From Paraescarpia echinospica (lineage: Eukaryota; Annelida; Polychaeta; Sabellida; Siboglinidae): a stretch of 64,000 nt of DNA. Both the position numbers and the translations under genes were made by a program. The stretch is taken from the NCBI GenBank assembly GCA_020002185.1, contig CM034538.1, forward strand, positions 67,740,211 to 67,804,210, read 5' to 3'. Of this stretch, positions 49,901 through 54,553 are shown in pieces (positions within the stretch are counted from its first letter, which is position 1; every line of letters begins with the position of its first letter). A model generated the notes under the pieces. That model did not search any database. It was given only the letters and a program-made list of their open reading frames with translations, and was not told where the DNA came from.

Positions 49901-50293
49901 TCCTTCTCGCATAACCGGTGATACCGAAGCAGCCTGCTTCCCAGAGCTGGCAGCTTCTTCAGACTTTCCTTTCTTGCTCTTCTGCACCTTGACCGGTTCT
50001 ACTTTTGGCTGTACAGGGGGTAGCTCAATAAGCTCCGGATACGCTTCAACGACTTTTTCTTCCACTTTCTCAACTTTCGCCTTTCGCTGGCGAACCTTGG
50101 TCTTACTCTTATCCTTCTTCTCGCTATGGCCGTGCTGGCGTGTTTTTAAGCGCTCTTTCTCCAGTCGTTGTTGCTGTTCGCGCATTACGTCGTCATACGA
50201 TTTTTCACGCATGGTGCACATCATGATAAAGTATATCAATAAGGCCGAAATTATTACGACAGCAATGCAAATCATCATCGTCTGCATATCCAT
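1749..50293 (-). CDS. KTN1/RRBP1-like: Kinectin / ribosome-receptor p180-like protein, 17 exons, 3' end outside window
   Basis: Integral ER-membrane coiled-coil protein; family members bind kinesin (kinectin) or ribosomes (p180) on the rough ER. Joined minus-strand exons: 50293-49687, 33907-33783, 33469-33391, 29072-28954, 27563-27376, 26117-25946, 22599-22375, 21804-21700, 19723-19581, 17583-17472, 15840-15685, 9534-9367, 8203-8054, 3672-3556, 3180-3043, 2639-2496, 1904-1749. All junctions are GT/AG and phases agree, giving 2904 nt or 968 codons without a stop. Evidence for the family: an N-terminal membrane segment (about residues 6-27) followed by REKSYDDVMREQQQ, like the KETxYxExL motif of kinectin and p180; a lysine-rich region; and LRNRNWKVMDALAQAEK at residues 627-643, matching the conserved LREKNWK.MEALA.AE motif. 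The p180 decapeptide repeats are absent, so it looks more like kinectin or an unsplit invertebrate ancestor. The start at 50293 has a strong context (ACCATGG); an in-frame ATG at 50317 is possible. Confidence 0.88.
2496..2639 (-). CDS. KTN1/RRBP1-like: Kinectin-like exon 16 (residues 869-916)
   Basis: Acceptor GTGGTAG before GAGTTGGTG, donor AAA/GTAAGC; 144 nt, phase 0-0. An Ala/Val-rich start (ELVATVAASVSADDAA) is followed by coiled coil with two cysteines (RLRQCLECKESELEIMQG). Confidence 0.85.
3043..3180 (-). CDS. KTN1/RRBP1-like: Kinectin-like exon 15 (residues 823-868)
   Basis: Acceptor GTCATAG before GAGAAGGTC, donor GAA/GTAAGC; 138 nt, phase 0-0. Typical heptad coiled coil (ELSTLREQLKNRENDLLKL). 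Confidence 0.87.
3556..3672 (-). CDS. KTN1/RRBP1-like: Kinectin-like exon 14 (residues 784-822)
   Basis: Acceptor CTTACAG before AAACTTGCT, donor AAA/GTGAGA; 117 nt, phase 0-0. Coiled coil (KVVQLKGELEGRSHEVETF). The same 'KQNK' style of exon end (LGKQNK, LKQQNQ, SQQNE) recurs in exons 13, 14 and 17. Confidence 0.86.
3673..4338. other. Intron 13, unique part
   Basis: AT-rich intronic sequence between exon 14 and the large 30-bp array. No exon or recognisable element seen. Confidence 0.6.
4339..7756. repeat. 30-bp minisatellite, about 114 copies (AP-1 word array)
   Basis: A 3.4-kb array in intron 13 with a strict 30-bp period. Each plus-strand unit reads ATGAGTCAGCC, then a variable A/C/T triplet, then TGTCTTTCTACATC. 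The word TGAGTCA, the AP-1 (TRE) consensus, is in nearly every unit; exceptions include CGAGTCA in the first unit and near 7514, GCGTCA near 6766 and GAGTTCG near 6827. The period is ten codons, so plus-strand frames read as a repeated MSQPxLSFYI peptide; single-base stops at 4841 and 6669 and a 2-bp loss at 6061 break them. This is intronic and antisense, so I do not call a protein. Confidence 0.95.
8054..8203 (-). CDS. KTN1/RRBP1-like: Kinectin-like exon 13 (residues 734-783)
   Basis: Acceptor CTGTCCAG before GCCCTCCAG, donor CAG/GTGAGA; 150 nt, phase 0-0. Gln-rich coiled coil (SVQSELQQANGQLKAVRAE). It lies 0.3 kb from the 30-bp array on its donor side. Confidence 0.87.
8311..8402. repeat. 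28/29-bp tandem repeat, 3 copies
   Basis: Three copies containing ATACTCCATCATGTATAAAC in intron 12, about 110 bp upstream of the exon 13 acceptor. Confidence 0.85.
8591..9346. repeat. 28-bp minisatellite, exactly 27 copies, splice-acceptor-like on minus strand
   Basis: 756 bp = 27 x 28 with almost no divergence. On the transcribed minus strand each unit reads GTGCTCTGTCTCCCACAG followed by AA, a pyrimidine tract plus CAG. Four units (starting near 8761, 8789, 9071 and 9099) have CACAAC in place of the CAG. The array starts about 20 nt inside intron 12, after the exon 12 donor. The unit has no stop in any frame on either strand, so all six frames are open across it. Confidence 0.95.
9367..9534 (-). 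CDS. KTN1/RRBP1-like: Kinectin-like exon 12 (residues 678-733)
   Basis: Acceptor GTTGTAG before GAGCTGGAG, donor AGT/GTAAGT; 168 nt (56 codons, eight heptads), phase 0-0. It contains a tandem duplication of a ten-residue block, AESMEAQRLK then AESVEAQHLR, then AEME. The exon frame stays open past the donor through the whole 28-bp array to base 8437. Confidence 0.87.
9535..11585. other. Intron 11, unique part with a palindrome-rich segment
   Basis: About 2 kb of AT-rich intron. Between 10065 and 10753 lie repeated GCGAGC/GCTCGC words: AGGCGAG at 10065, a 24-bp imperfect palindrome AGGCGAG...CTCGCCT at 10730-10753, and GCTCGCGCTAA near both ends (10129 and 10702). No exon recognised. Confidence 0.5.
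11586..14193. repeat. 36-bp minisatellite, about 72 copies
   Basis: In intron 11. Units carry AAAGTAC(C/T)TAGTACTGCATG and AACATCAGACACAGG or variants. The 36-bp period is twelve codons, which leaves long frames open on both strands (for example 11637-14225 plus). Blocks are duplicated at higher order: 13090-13345 recurs about 792 bp (22 units) later, 11637 onward recurs 432 bp (12 units) later, and 12615-12745 recurs 216 bp (6 units) later. Confidence 0.95.
14337..14448. repeat. 27-bp tandem repeat, 4 copies
   Basis: Four units containing CTACATCCATATCGCAGAC in intron 11; independent of the 36-bp array that ends 140 bp before. Confidence 0.85.
14553..15652. repeat. 38-bp minisatellite, about 29 copies, next to exon 11 donor
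   Basis: Units contain CCATGGAGTGCAGAAAGAAG; the first and some later ones carry CAGAAACAAC in place of CAAACAAC. On the transcribed strand each unit reads TTTGTGCTTCTTTCTGCAC and later TTTAG. The array begins about 30 nt after the exon 11 donor. Confidence 0.95.
15685..15840 (-). CDS. KTN1/RRBP1-like: Kinectin-like exon 11 (residues 626-677), conserved signature
   Basis: Acceptor CCTCGTAG before ACTCTCCGC, donor CAT/GTAAGA; 156 nt, phase 0-0. It encodes LRNRNWKVMDALAQAEK, the strongest match to the vertebrate kinectin/p180 coiled-coil region. The exon sits between two arrays: the 38-bp array on the donor side and the roughly 39-bp array that includes its own pyrimidine tract on the acceptor side. 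Confidence 0.92.
15841..16400. repeat. About 39-bp minisatellite, about 14 copies, overlapping exon 11 acceptor
   Basis: Plus-strand units carry GGGGAGAGGGTTAACCATAC and CACTGCATGTTTACAG with length variation. The first unit is the exon 11 acceptor itself: on the minus strand GGTTAACCCTCTCCCCTCGTAG. Later units keep the pyrimidine tract but show TAC, TGC or TGT where the true site has TAG; many have a CAG about 13 nt further on. Confidence 0.9.
16401..17471. other. Intron 10, unique part
   Basis: About 1.1 kb of non-repetitive AT-rich intron between the 39-bp array and the exon 10 donor. Nothing recognised. Confidence 0.6.
17472..17583 (-). CDS. KTN1/RRBP1-like: Kinectin-like exon 10 (residues 588-625)
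   Basis: Acceptor TTTGCTGCAG before AATGTCTGAG, donor GAT/GTGAGT; 112 nt, completing a codon begun in exon 9 (phase 2 in, 0 out). Coiled coil (MELERVRAELAGRTVSLQ). Confidence 0.87.
17769..19242. repeat. 49-52-bp minisatellite, about 29 copies
   Basis: In intron 9. Units carry GGGACCAGTGGGACTGGTAG, containing the imperfect palindrome ACCAGTGGGACTGGT, and ACAAACACTGCTTGTAGTAA. Three length classes differ at the ACTATATAC / ACCACATAC / ACTTAC segment; the first class is grouped at 17769-18290 and the others are interspersed later. Confidence 0.95.
19331..19490. repeat. 20-bp minisatellite, 8 copies, E-box array
   Basis: Unit GAAGTGGAGACCACGTGGTT. Five copies have CCACGTGG (perfect CACGTG E-box), two have CATGTG, and the last is CACACAC. 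The array ends about 90 bp downstream (in transcription) of the exon 9 donor. A short (TAA)n lies at 19261-19281. Confidence 0.95.
19581..19723 (-). CDS. KTN1/RRBP1-like: Kinectin-like exon 9 (residues 541-587 plus 2 nt)
   Basis: Acceptor CTGTCCACAG before CAACTAATG, donor AAACT/GTGAGT; 143 nt, phase 0 in, 2 out. Gln-rich segment (VRAQLEQQQKL) with a less helical middle (TTVSAVQQSAGGTD). Confidence 0.87.
20121..21397. repeat. 51-54-bp minisatellite, about 24 copies
   Basis: In intron 8. Units carry CTATGCATGCTCAGTACAAG and ACATCAGCAGCATTCAG. Length varies by TT loss in AAGGTTACATC and by TA number in TCTATATATC. Confidence 0.95.
21700..21804 (-). CDS. KTN1/RRBP1-like: Kinectin-like exon 8 (residues 506-540)
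   Basis: Acceptor GTCACCAG before GAGGCCGAG, donor CAG/GTGACT; 105 nt, exactly 35 codons or five heptads, phase 0-0. Coiled coil (EAASKVATLELKADEE). Confidence 0.87.
21838..22062. repeat. C-rich 18-20-bp tandem repeat, about 11 copies
   Basis: Irregular units of CCCTAGCTCCACACCCCCA begin about 30 bp upstream of the exon 8 acceptor. The transcribed strand is therefore very G-rich (GGGTGGGGGTGTGGAGCTAG), with runs that could form G-quadruplexes in the RNA. Confidence 0.9.
22375..22599 (-). CDS. KTN1/RRBP1-like: Kinectin-like exon 7 (residues 431-505)
   Basis: Acceptor ATCATTTCAG before CGTGACACC, donor AAG/GTCAGT; 225 nt, phase 0-0, the longest rod exon. Continuous coiled coil (KKLNETTEELRRELHKAQ; AEQELAALQQKMQGLEAA). 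Confidence 0.88.
22970..23087. repeat. 37-bp tandem repeat, 3 copies
   Basis: Three units with GGTGGTTCATTGAATCACCC, directly adjoining the 58-bp array. Confidence 0.8.
23088..25760. repeat. 58-bp minisatellite, about 46 copies
   Basis: A 2.7-kb array in intron 6. Units carry GTGTGGAGTGTGGGAACCAG and CAACTTCAAAGCACCTTGC. Most contain TGTGGGAA, which fits the Su(H)/CSL consensus YGTGRGAA; diverged early units have TGTAGGAA or TGTCGGAA. Units from about 24863 rightwards are nearly identical, apart from a rearranged patch at 24790-24862, so the right half is younger. 58 is not a multiple of three and all plus frames are open, giving spurious ORFs of up to 429 codons. Confidence 0.95.
25881..25945. 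repeat. 14-bp tandem repeat at exon 6 donor, about 4.6 copies
   Basis: On the transcribed strand, units of TCCGTCTCACTTAC begin at intron position +3, so the donor GTCCGTG is fused to the first unit. Confidence 0.9.
25946..26117 (-). CDS. KTN1/RRBP1-like: Kinectin-like exon 6 (residues 373-430)
   Basis: Acceptor GGCTGTGACAG before AGTGGCGTC, donor CAG/GTCCGT (weak at +3 to +5); 172 nt, one base completing the exon 5 codon, phase 0 out. Encodes a short Gly linker (QVASGGVDID) and then coiled coil (LKKQLKIMQDELTKN). Confidence 0.87.
26118..27215. repeat. 51-bp minisatellite, about 21 copies, derived from the exon 6 acceptor
   Basis: Plus-strand units carry CACGCAATCATGTCAACAAC, CCAATGTCCACACC and ACTCTGTCACACAGC. 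On the minus strand each reads GTGGCTGTGTGACAG/AGTGG then TGTGGACAT. The real exon boundary reads GTGGCTGTGACAG/AGTGG, ten extra bases, then TGTGGACAT. The unit therefore spans the 3' end of intron 5 and the first bases of exon 6. The last four full units carry an extra T (CTCTTGTCACAC). Confidence 0.95.
27376..27563 (-). CDS. KTN1/RRBP1-like: Kinectin-like exon 5 (residues 311-372 plus 2 nt)
   Basis: Acceptor TTGCTTCAG before AGTCATGAG, donor AGCCA/GTGAGT; 188 nt, phase 0 in, 2 out. Coiled coil with His/Gln/Met-rich start (IEALHARMQATHDQHVTE) and LVAQLRSENKQLKEAM. Confidence 0.88.
27585..27930. repeat. CAGA-rich irregular satellite
   Basis: Irregular repeats of ACAGACAGACACAGGCACTG starting about 20 bp upstream of the exon 5 acceptor; on the transcribed strand a TCTG/CTGTCTG-rich tract. 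Confidence 0.85.
28954..29072 (-). CDS. KTN1/RRBP1-like: Kinectin-like exon 4 (residues 271-310)
   Basis: Acceptor GTGTTACAG before AGCAGTCGC, donor CAG/GTGACT; 119 nt, phase 1 in, 0 out. Joined to exon 3 it reads LQEEQSRAMAANTQVKAL, the EKEKxLQEEQ...A style at the start of the family's coiled coil. Upstream, 29073-29300 holds degenerate GTAACACATGTTACTGAAT repeats. Confidence 0.88.
29771..29930. repeat. 16-bp tandem repeat, about 10 copies
   Basis: Units of CACTCTTGTTGTCACC in intron 3, with T/G changes (CTTGGTGTC, CTAGTTGTC). Confidence 0.9.
29931..31577. other. Intron 3, unique part
   Basis: AT-rich intron. Near 31200-31445 TTGTAAATTTAC(A/T)-type words recur four times at 60-120 bp spacing. 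No exon recognised. Confidence 0.5.
31578..32016 (+). mobile_element. 5'-truncated non-LTR retrotransposon (reverse transcriptase C-terminus)
   Basis: Plus-strand coding remnant from about 31590 to 31996. It reads KKLDVFHRRCLRFILGISWR, then VMRRAGL, RRRRLAGHILRL, RRGRPTKTWRK and DRSRWRKLVARCP, the familiar C-terminal tail of LINE reverse transcriptases. The frame is open to the stop at 31994-31996. A TAAGTCTAAGTAAGTAAG tail follows. AGTTTAC occurs just before (31578-31584) and just after (32010-32016), a possible 7-bp target-site duplication. Antisense to the host gene, in intron 3. Clade not assigned. Confidence 0.8.
32905..33340. repeat. Irregular 24-28-bp repeat
   Basis: Degenerate units of GGCTGACAGGGTCTAGTGTC and TCACA in intron 3, ending about 50 bp downstream (in transcription) of the exon 3 donor. 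Confidence 0.85.
33391..33469 (-). CDS. KTN1/RRBP1-like: Kinectin-like exon 3 (residues 245-270 plus 1 nt)
   Basis: Acceptor GTTCCACAG before AAGATGACA, donor GGAAG/GTAAGT; 79 nt, phase 0 in, 1 out. Encodes KMTKGDVDPVLGLKKQLSEK, start of the coiled-coil rod. Confidence 0.88.
33783..33907 (-). CDS. KTN1/RRBP1-like: Kinectin-like exon 2 (residues 203-244)
   Basis: Acceptor TGTGTTTCAG before AGACGGTG, donor AAG/GTGGGC; 125 nt, phase 1 in, 0 out. Encodes ETVSVDGQRMLEVIQSTKLT and IIEVLSVQIGASDWSK, a non-coiled helical segment. An upstream GTAAGG at the SK codons would shift the frame to an immediate stop in exon 3, so AAG/GTGGGC was chosen. Confidence 0.85.
33936..34185. repeat. Degenerate 17-21-bp repeat upstream of exon 2
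   Basis: Units of GGCTCTATCACCCTCAGTC with many substitutions (CAATATCGCC, CTATTGCCG) begin about 30 bp upstream of the exon 2 acceptor. Confidence 0.85.
34298..35622. repeat. 40-bp minisatellite, about 33 copies
   Basis: In intron 1 near exon 2. Units carry CGTATGACTACAGTGAGTGA and GGTCGCCACACCTCTAGTTA. A block of twelve units with a fixed pattern of variants (34621 onward) is repeated from 35103, so the array grew partly by a block duplication of about 480 bp. Confidence 0.95.
35623..36653. other. Intron 1, unique part (right of the 40-bp array)
   Basis: AT-rich intron, no exon or element recognised. Confidence 0.5.
36654..37011. mobile_element. Possible hAT-like non-autonomous element
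   Basis: A 358-bp segment bounded by CATAGGTG and its inverse CACCTATG. It is flanked by TTCATAGT (left) and GTCATAGT (right), a 7 of 8 match to an 8-bp target duplication as made by hAT elements. The left end (GTGTAGAAAGATGGGG) resembles G-rich hAT ends. No transposase frame. Confidence 0.45.
37012..38392. other. Intron 1, unique part
   Basis: No exon, element or repeat recognised. Confidence 0.5.
38393..38880. repeat. About 75-bp irregular tandem repeat, 6-8 partial copies
   Basis: Units with TTCATGATCCAGTTCACCCC, CTCTGCACCGCTAATGACTA and GCCACATTTTAAGTACA in intron 1; several shortened units in the middle (38493-38640). Confidence 0.9.
38881..41828. other. Intron 1, unique part
   Basis: AT-rich, with a short (AT)n tract near 40738-40757. 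No coding exon or element recognised; the 145-codon plus frame at 39168-39605 shows no familiar motif. Confidence 0.5.
41829..42226. repeat. 33-bp minisatellite, 12 copies
   Basis: Units with CCTTCTAAAACTTGTTGTCA and GTCCATCCAGCAT. The period is eleven codons, so both strands stay open and give false ORFs. Confidence 0.95.
42227..43855. other. Intron 1, unique part
   Basis: No exon, element or repeat recognised. Confidence 0.5.
43856..43937. repeat. 24-bp tandem repeat, 3-4 copies
   Basis: Units of CACAGCTGTGGCAGAGACA, each with a CAGCTG palindrome, in intron 1. Confidence 0.9.
44497..46185 (-). mobile_element. Internally deleted RTE-like LINE
   Basis: Minus-strand coding pieces in order: TTQHRVLVSELEVRK near 46140 (junction of endonuclease and RT); KDTYRIAAARDRTGKDIGQ (45.7 kb); the RT palm start KNGKTVGADEISAEAWKCM and MLVPIFKGKGD and NYRGIKLL (45.46-45.2 kb); ALEERGMKVG; VNVAWGNWKKCSRMLCNGRM and KLKGKIYKTVVKPAMLNG (45.0-44.85 kb); KRLKWYGHVMRREEEH and GRRRRGRPKTRWKD (44.8-44.6 kb). 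The endonuclease, the segment that should carry the F/YxDD catalytic residues and a piece after PAMLNG are missing, and the frame shifts several times. Dead copy in intron 1, same strand as the host gene. Confidence 0.85.
46184..46510 (+). mobile_element. L2/jockey-like LINE C-terminal fragment
   Basis: Plus-strand frame reading MLKFHDLVKYKTMIILYNAN, then GRVQILFEPTT, CCHSPWNNLAN and IPSLTQFKKAFKLL, resembling the RT C-terminal region (LWN.LP..I....S...FK...K) of L2/jockey-type elements. It starts where the minus-strand RTE-like copy ends, so one element probably inserted into, or recombined with, the other. In-frame stop at 46508-46510. Confidence 0.65.
46511..49686. other. Intron 1, part next to exon 1
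   Basis: About 3.2 kb of AT-rich intron. No exon or recognisable element. Confidence 0.5.
49687..50293 (-). CDS. KTN1/RRBP1-like: Kinectin-like exon 1: membrane anchor and basic region (residues 1-202)
   Basis: The start ATG at 50293-50291 has A at -3 and G at +4. Residues 6-27 form a hydrophobic membrane segment (IAVVIISALLIYFIMM), followed by REKSYDDVMREQQQ, then a Lys/Arg-rich stretch (KKDKSKTKVRQRKAKVEKV, KVQKSKKGKSEE), then an acidic/basic low-complexity part (QSIQEEIRVEEIKQVQATV). This is the type III-anchored N-terminus of kinectin/p180. Donor GCAG/GTAAGT leaves phase 1, which fits exon 2. The reading stays open upstream to an ATG at 50365, so a longer N-terminus is possible but would displace the anchor from the start. 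Confidence 0.9.
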
Positions 50294-52974
50294 GGTTGAG
50301 CTTATTTGATCGAGCATGTTTTCCTGCTGTTTGTGATGCAAAATGCAGCGGGTCTGCAAATTCAATTCAAAGGATATCGAATGTCAATTTGGCCGGCTTT
50401 TGAGTTCTGGGAAAGGAAGTGTCGCTTGAGTTCACTAACGTATGTTAACGCTACTGACCAGTTCAAGTACATTACAACCTTGGGGACATGTTCATATAGT
50501 GTGTAAGCCTATCACACCTTATTATCCACAAAAGTAACGAAGAAGTATGTCAAATGTAACTATTTTGTTGCCGAATATAATTTGTTGGAGTTTCTGTCTT
50601 GGAGTCGGACTTCCTCACTCGTCCATGTCCGTAATACTAGTAACAGCACAATTCCTACCTTCCTAATGACGCAAAATCATTCACCTGGTAATTCGAAATA
50701 CCACAAAATTCACAATGGCTGGCAGAGCAGCTGGCAATGCCTATAAAATTAACCAGGCCGATACAAATATGCGCTATGCCGACTGTCAAACCATCAAAAA
50801 CGATCAACGACACCCAGCGACGTGGATAATGGACGTCGACCCGGCACGTTCCAAGTGCTTGATGTAAACATCGATTTGATTGGTTCACAAATAGCTCCGT
50901 TCTTCCAATCTTCATTGCTACCCCATCATAGTCATTATTTTATTATTCACATATTATAATGTTTAATGTGTTTTTCACATTTATTTAAACCATACCGATG
51001 TTAGCGCCTGCTATAATTTTAACTGTTATATTAATTAGTGATAATAATTGGTTTATATTGTAAAATTGTGAAATTATATAGTGCTATATGGGGAAGATCA
51101 TCCATTTATAAAATAGCGTACGCCACCTAGTGTCGCACAATTACCCTAAGGAGCGAATCAGGTAAACGAAGAATTAGAGAATGGTAAATGAAACACATAT
51201 GATTAAATCTTAACTCAAAGACAGGTCTAGTAAAATGTGGATATATTTACACGACAAAATTGTTTAAACAAAACAAATTAAATATATATCAAGTGCGGAT
51301 CCAAAGGGAGTCCTGGGGGGTCCTTGGTTTTGAGCCAAAAATGTTTTCATTTACAACTAAAGTAAAATAACTGGCTGAAAATCAGATTGCTTCACCAAAG
51401 TGCACCTTTTCAGTGGTTCAGTAAAACATTCACAACTACAATAGTTAATAAACATCTCACAGCGATCACAAAATAAACCCTGCCTACCTACTTACCTACC
51501 TCTAAGAAATAGCCACCACCTGAAAAAGCCCCTCTGTCAGAGTATGTTTGAAAAAACAAAACCAATGTCACATTAGCTATGTAATGCTATTACTTGATGC
51601 GGCCAATCACAACAAACTCTATCGGCATCAGCCAATGTTCATCTAAAAAGCAATATAATAAGTTTTCTAGTCTAAACATTCTTTGCAAAGTAATTCCTAT
51701 TGTATTAAAAATAAAACTGTTTGAATATGTTTTTAAATAATCATGCACTGAACACGTTTGTAGATAATGTGCCTGTACATAGTTTTGCCAGAACTGCACA
51801 TCTGACCTGTCTGTGTAATCAGGCCACCCATTTAATCGGGCCGTTTTACGTCAGATACTTGTATTGTCGCTTTACTATTGTATTTTAATTATATAAAATA
51901 AATAAATGTTGAGGTGATACCTTAGTGTACCTGTTCAATGGTTATAACACACATTACAAACATGTGCACAGATACAACCTACCACCCCCATCCACCAACT
52001 CCCTTTGGCATTTTGCACCCCGCTGACCGCATTCGGTGCTTCCTGCCAACATATTACACAACTTACTTCTCAGTCTAACAACCTGTCGCTGTGCTTGCAA
52101 TTGTACTATTTCGACGTCACGAGGGAAGAAGCAGTTTGGTTAATTTGATTGGTAATTAAATTAAGCAGAGACACTGAACATATTTGTGATGTATTTTGGT
52201 ATACGTACATCGAGTAATTTATTTAACGTTTATGTCAGGGTACATGAATAATAATCATGCAATTATATGAAGATCAATTCATCAGCTGATCTTAATTCAT
52301 TTAAGTTGCTGTGTTCCGATGGGGCAGATCTTCATCACGTGTCCTTTATTCACTACCTGCTGTCTATGCCTCTCTTTATCTTGTGAGTTTGTACACATGA
52401 ACTCAATATATTAGTTTTATATTGAAGTAATATTGCAGCTTAGTTTATATTGCACTGTATCTTGAAAAATGGATTGGTGATTCTATCCTAGAGTTTTTGT
52501 TTAGTTTAATTAGAGTATTTTAATGTCCATTAGGTTATTTGTTATCTCCTAGCTATCTTCAATGTTTTCCTTTGCTTGTATGGTTTGTTTAATTACTACG
52601 CTTGCACTATGATGCATTTTAATGACAGTGCATATATATATATATTGTAAATGGTGCAATGGATACTGAACTGATCTGTTACTACACCCATAAGTTGCAT
52701 ATAATTTTTTATAATAGCGTATCAGTGTGTAAAGCTTATTCCCTACCACATAATACCACTTTACTTTAATTATCGCAATAAAATGCGCTGTTGAATCCAG
52801 CGTCGGACATGAATGTGTCATATTATCATTAAACTTACCTAGTCATTTACACAAATCTTGAAAAACCATCAGCGGACTGGCATCGGGCGGAACCAGTGTT
52901 CTTCATTTGGAGATCTAATGTTTATAGATATGATCTCGCTCTGCCTTTTTATACTTGAGGCCAGGTACAGAGCA
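50294..52974. other. Intergenic region, kinectin side
   Basis: Space between two divergent genes. 50294-50930 is richer in GC and probably holds the 5' UTR or promoter of the minus-strand gene, but no TATA box or initiator could be set. 50950-52920 is AT-rich with nothing recognised. Confidence 0.45.
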
Positions 52975-53190
52975 ACCTAGAGCGACAAGCCAGTTCCATT
53001 GGTCTCTCCTTTAATACAAGAGACCAGTGGAACTGGCTTGTTGCTCTAGGTACAGAGCAACATAGAGCAACAAGCCAGTTCCATTGGTCTCTCCTTTAAT
53101 ACAAGAGACCAGTGGAACTGGCTTGTTGTTCTAGGTACAGAGCAACATAGAGCAACAAGCCAGTTCCATTGGTCTCTCCTTTAATACAAG
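52975..53190. repeat. Tandem hairpin cluster, 85-bp unit, 2.5 copies
   Basis: Hairpin 1: arms 52975-53007 and 53019-53051 (33 bp, two G-T wobbles, no mismatch) around an 11-nt loop CCTTTAATACA. Hairpin 2: arms 53064-53092 and 53104-53132 (29 bp) with the same loop. A third copy (53149-53190) has the left arm and loop only. Arm core: AACAAGCCAGTTCCATTGGT. The size resembles a pre-miRNA or a foldback MITE; the near-perfect pairing fits an inverted repeat of either kind or an siRNA hairpin. Confidence 0.9.
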
Positions 53191-53483
53191 AAGACAAATT
53201 ATTGACACACAGCAACTTGGCACAGAAACCTACCGTTCGTGATCAACAATCATCGAGTACGTCAGTAAGTTCCCTTAACTAGGCAGGTACTTAAGAAGAT
53301 TGTGGAGATCCTCAGTATACTCCCGAAAGACAAAACTAAAAATCTACCAGAACAATATCCTCTACGGCACAAAGTGCTGCTGCATGACATCATAATATAC
53401 AAATATACTTACCAGCATCCACAACACCCGTTTAAGGAAGATGCTGAAAGTGTACTGTCTCCAAGCACTCCACCAAGCAACAA

Positions 53484-53490
53484 AGAGAGA

Positions 53491-53562
<72 letters not shown>
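53484..53562. repeat. (GA)n microsatellite
   Basis: About 39 GA dinucleotides with one interruption (GAGGGA at 53491). Confidence 0.97.
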
Positions 53563-53566
<4 letters not shown>

Positions 53567-53839
53567 GCGAAATCTTTTACGAGCCTTATGTGCCCCACTC
53601 CAAGAAACAGGTATGCGTAAGATAAATTAATTGAGTTACGACTTAGTTTTTTTTCTCCGACTCGTCTATAATTAAATAAATTACAAAAATCGTCTCTCTT
53701 CAACACAAATAATTTTTTTATATTTTTTATTGATACGATATTCTGTTTTTGTGTTATTAATATTACCTTAATGCAATTTACATCCTGGTCATAGTAGAAT
53801 ATGTATCGCGTGCGTGTGTGCGCCAGTACGCCAGTACGC

Positions 53840-53841
<2 letters not shown>

Positions 53842-53900
<59 letters not shown>
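53842..53900. repeat. (GT)n microsatellite
   Basis: About 29 uninterrupted GT units, flanked by GTACGCC and CGTGTACCGGTACGC words. Confidence 0.97.
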
Positions 53901-53902
<2 letters not shown>

Positions 53903-54292
53903 CGTGTACCGGTACGCAGGTGCGTGTGCGTGAGTGCGATTAAATGCAATACTTGTCTGTATGATTAATAATCTGCAGCAGTTATTTAGACATTCCAATT
54001 ATTTTATTTGCGCAAACGAATCAAAAACAAAAACATAAGCAATGCAAATGATACAATGTTTTCTTAATTTTTGAGCACAGTTAATTAATTTATGTTTAAT
54101 GTAGAGTGTAAATAGTTTGGTATGACATAATTTGGCCATAATGTGTTTTGAAACAGCCCATATCCGATGCCATCAACTTATTTTATCATTAATATTTAAA
54201 TACCTGTAGGTGTGAATGCGTTAAATACTAAGTATTTGTGCCCACCCAACGCATACATGAATACAATACACAGTGCTATTGTGCATTCGTGC

Positions 54293-54302
54293 GCGCAAGC
54301 GC
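54293..54302. promoter_or_regulatory. NRF1-like word upstream of ENOPH1
   Basis: GCGCAAGCGC lies 138 bp upstream of the ENOPH1 ATG in a local CpG-rich patch (54280-54400), as in many TATA-less housekeeping promoters. Motif match only. Confidence 0.3.
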
Positions 54303-54439
54303 GGTAGGTACAAATCGCGGCAGCAGATTCGCCAGACCCTTTTCGTTTGCCGTTATCCAATTCGTATTTCGCATGAGAACGCGCACCTGAGTTCCTTTTG
54401 CTGTCTAGAAGCGCCAGAAACGAAAGCTAGATAGAAACG

Positions 54440-54553
54440 ATGGAGTCTCCAACAAAGAAGCGAAGCGCACCAGAGGAGCAGGATATTCTGGATAAAGTAA
54501 AAGCAGTGTTGCTGGACATCGAGGGCACTACGACGCCACTTAAATTCATAAAG
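54440..54553 (+). CDS. ENOPH1: ENOPH1 exon 1
   Basis: ATG at 54440 (AAACGATGG context, A at -3 is absent but G at +4 fits); 38 codons, phase 0 out, donor AAG/GTAAGT. Carries DIEGT. Confidence 0.95.

Noticed and set aside
50655..50915. 86-codon minus frame upstream of kinectin exon 1 as an extra coding exon
   Set aside because: No family similarity, and exon 1 already has a strong start context with the anchor at the expected distance; it may be 5' UTR.
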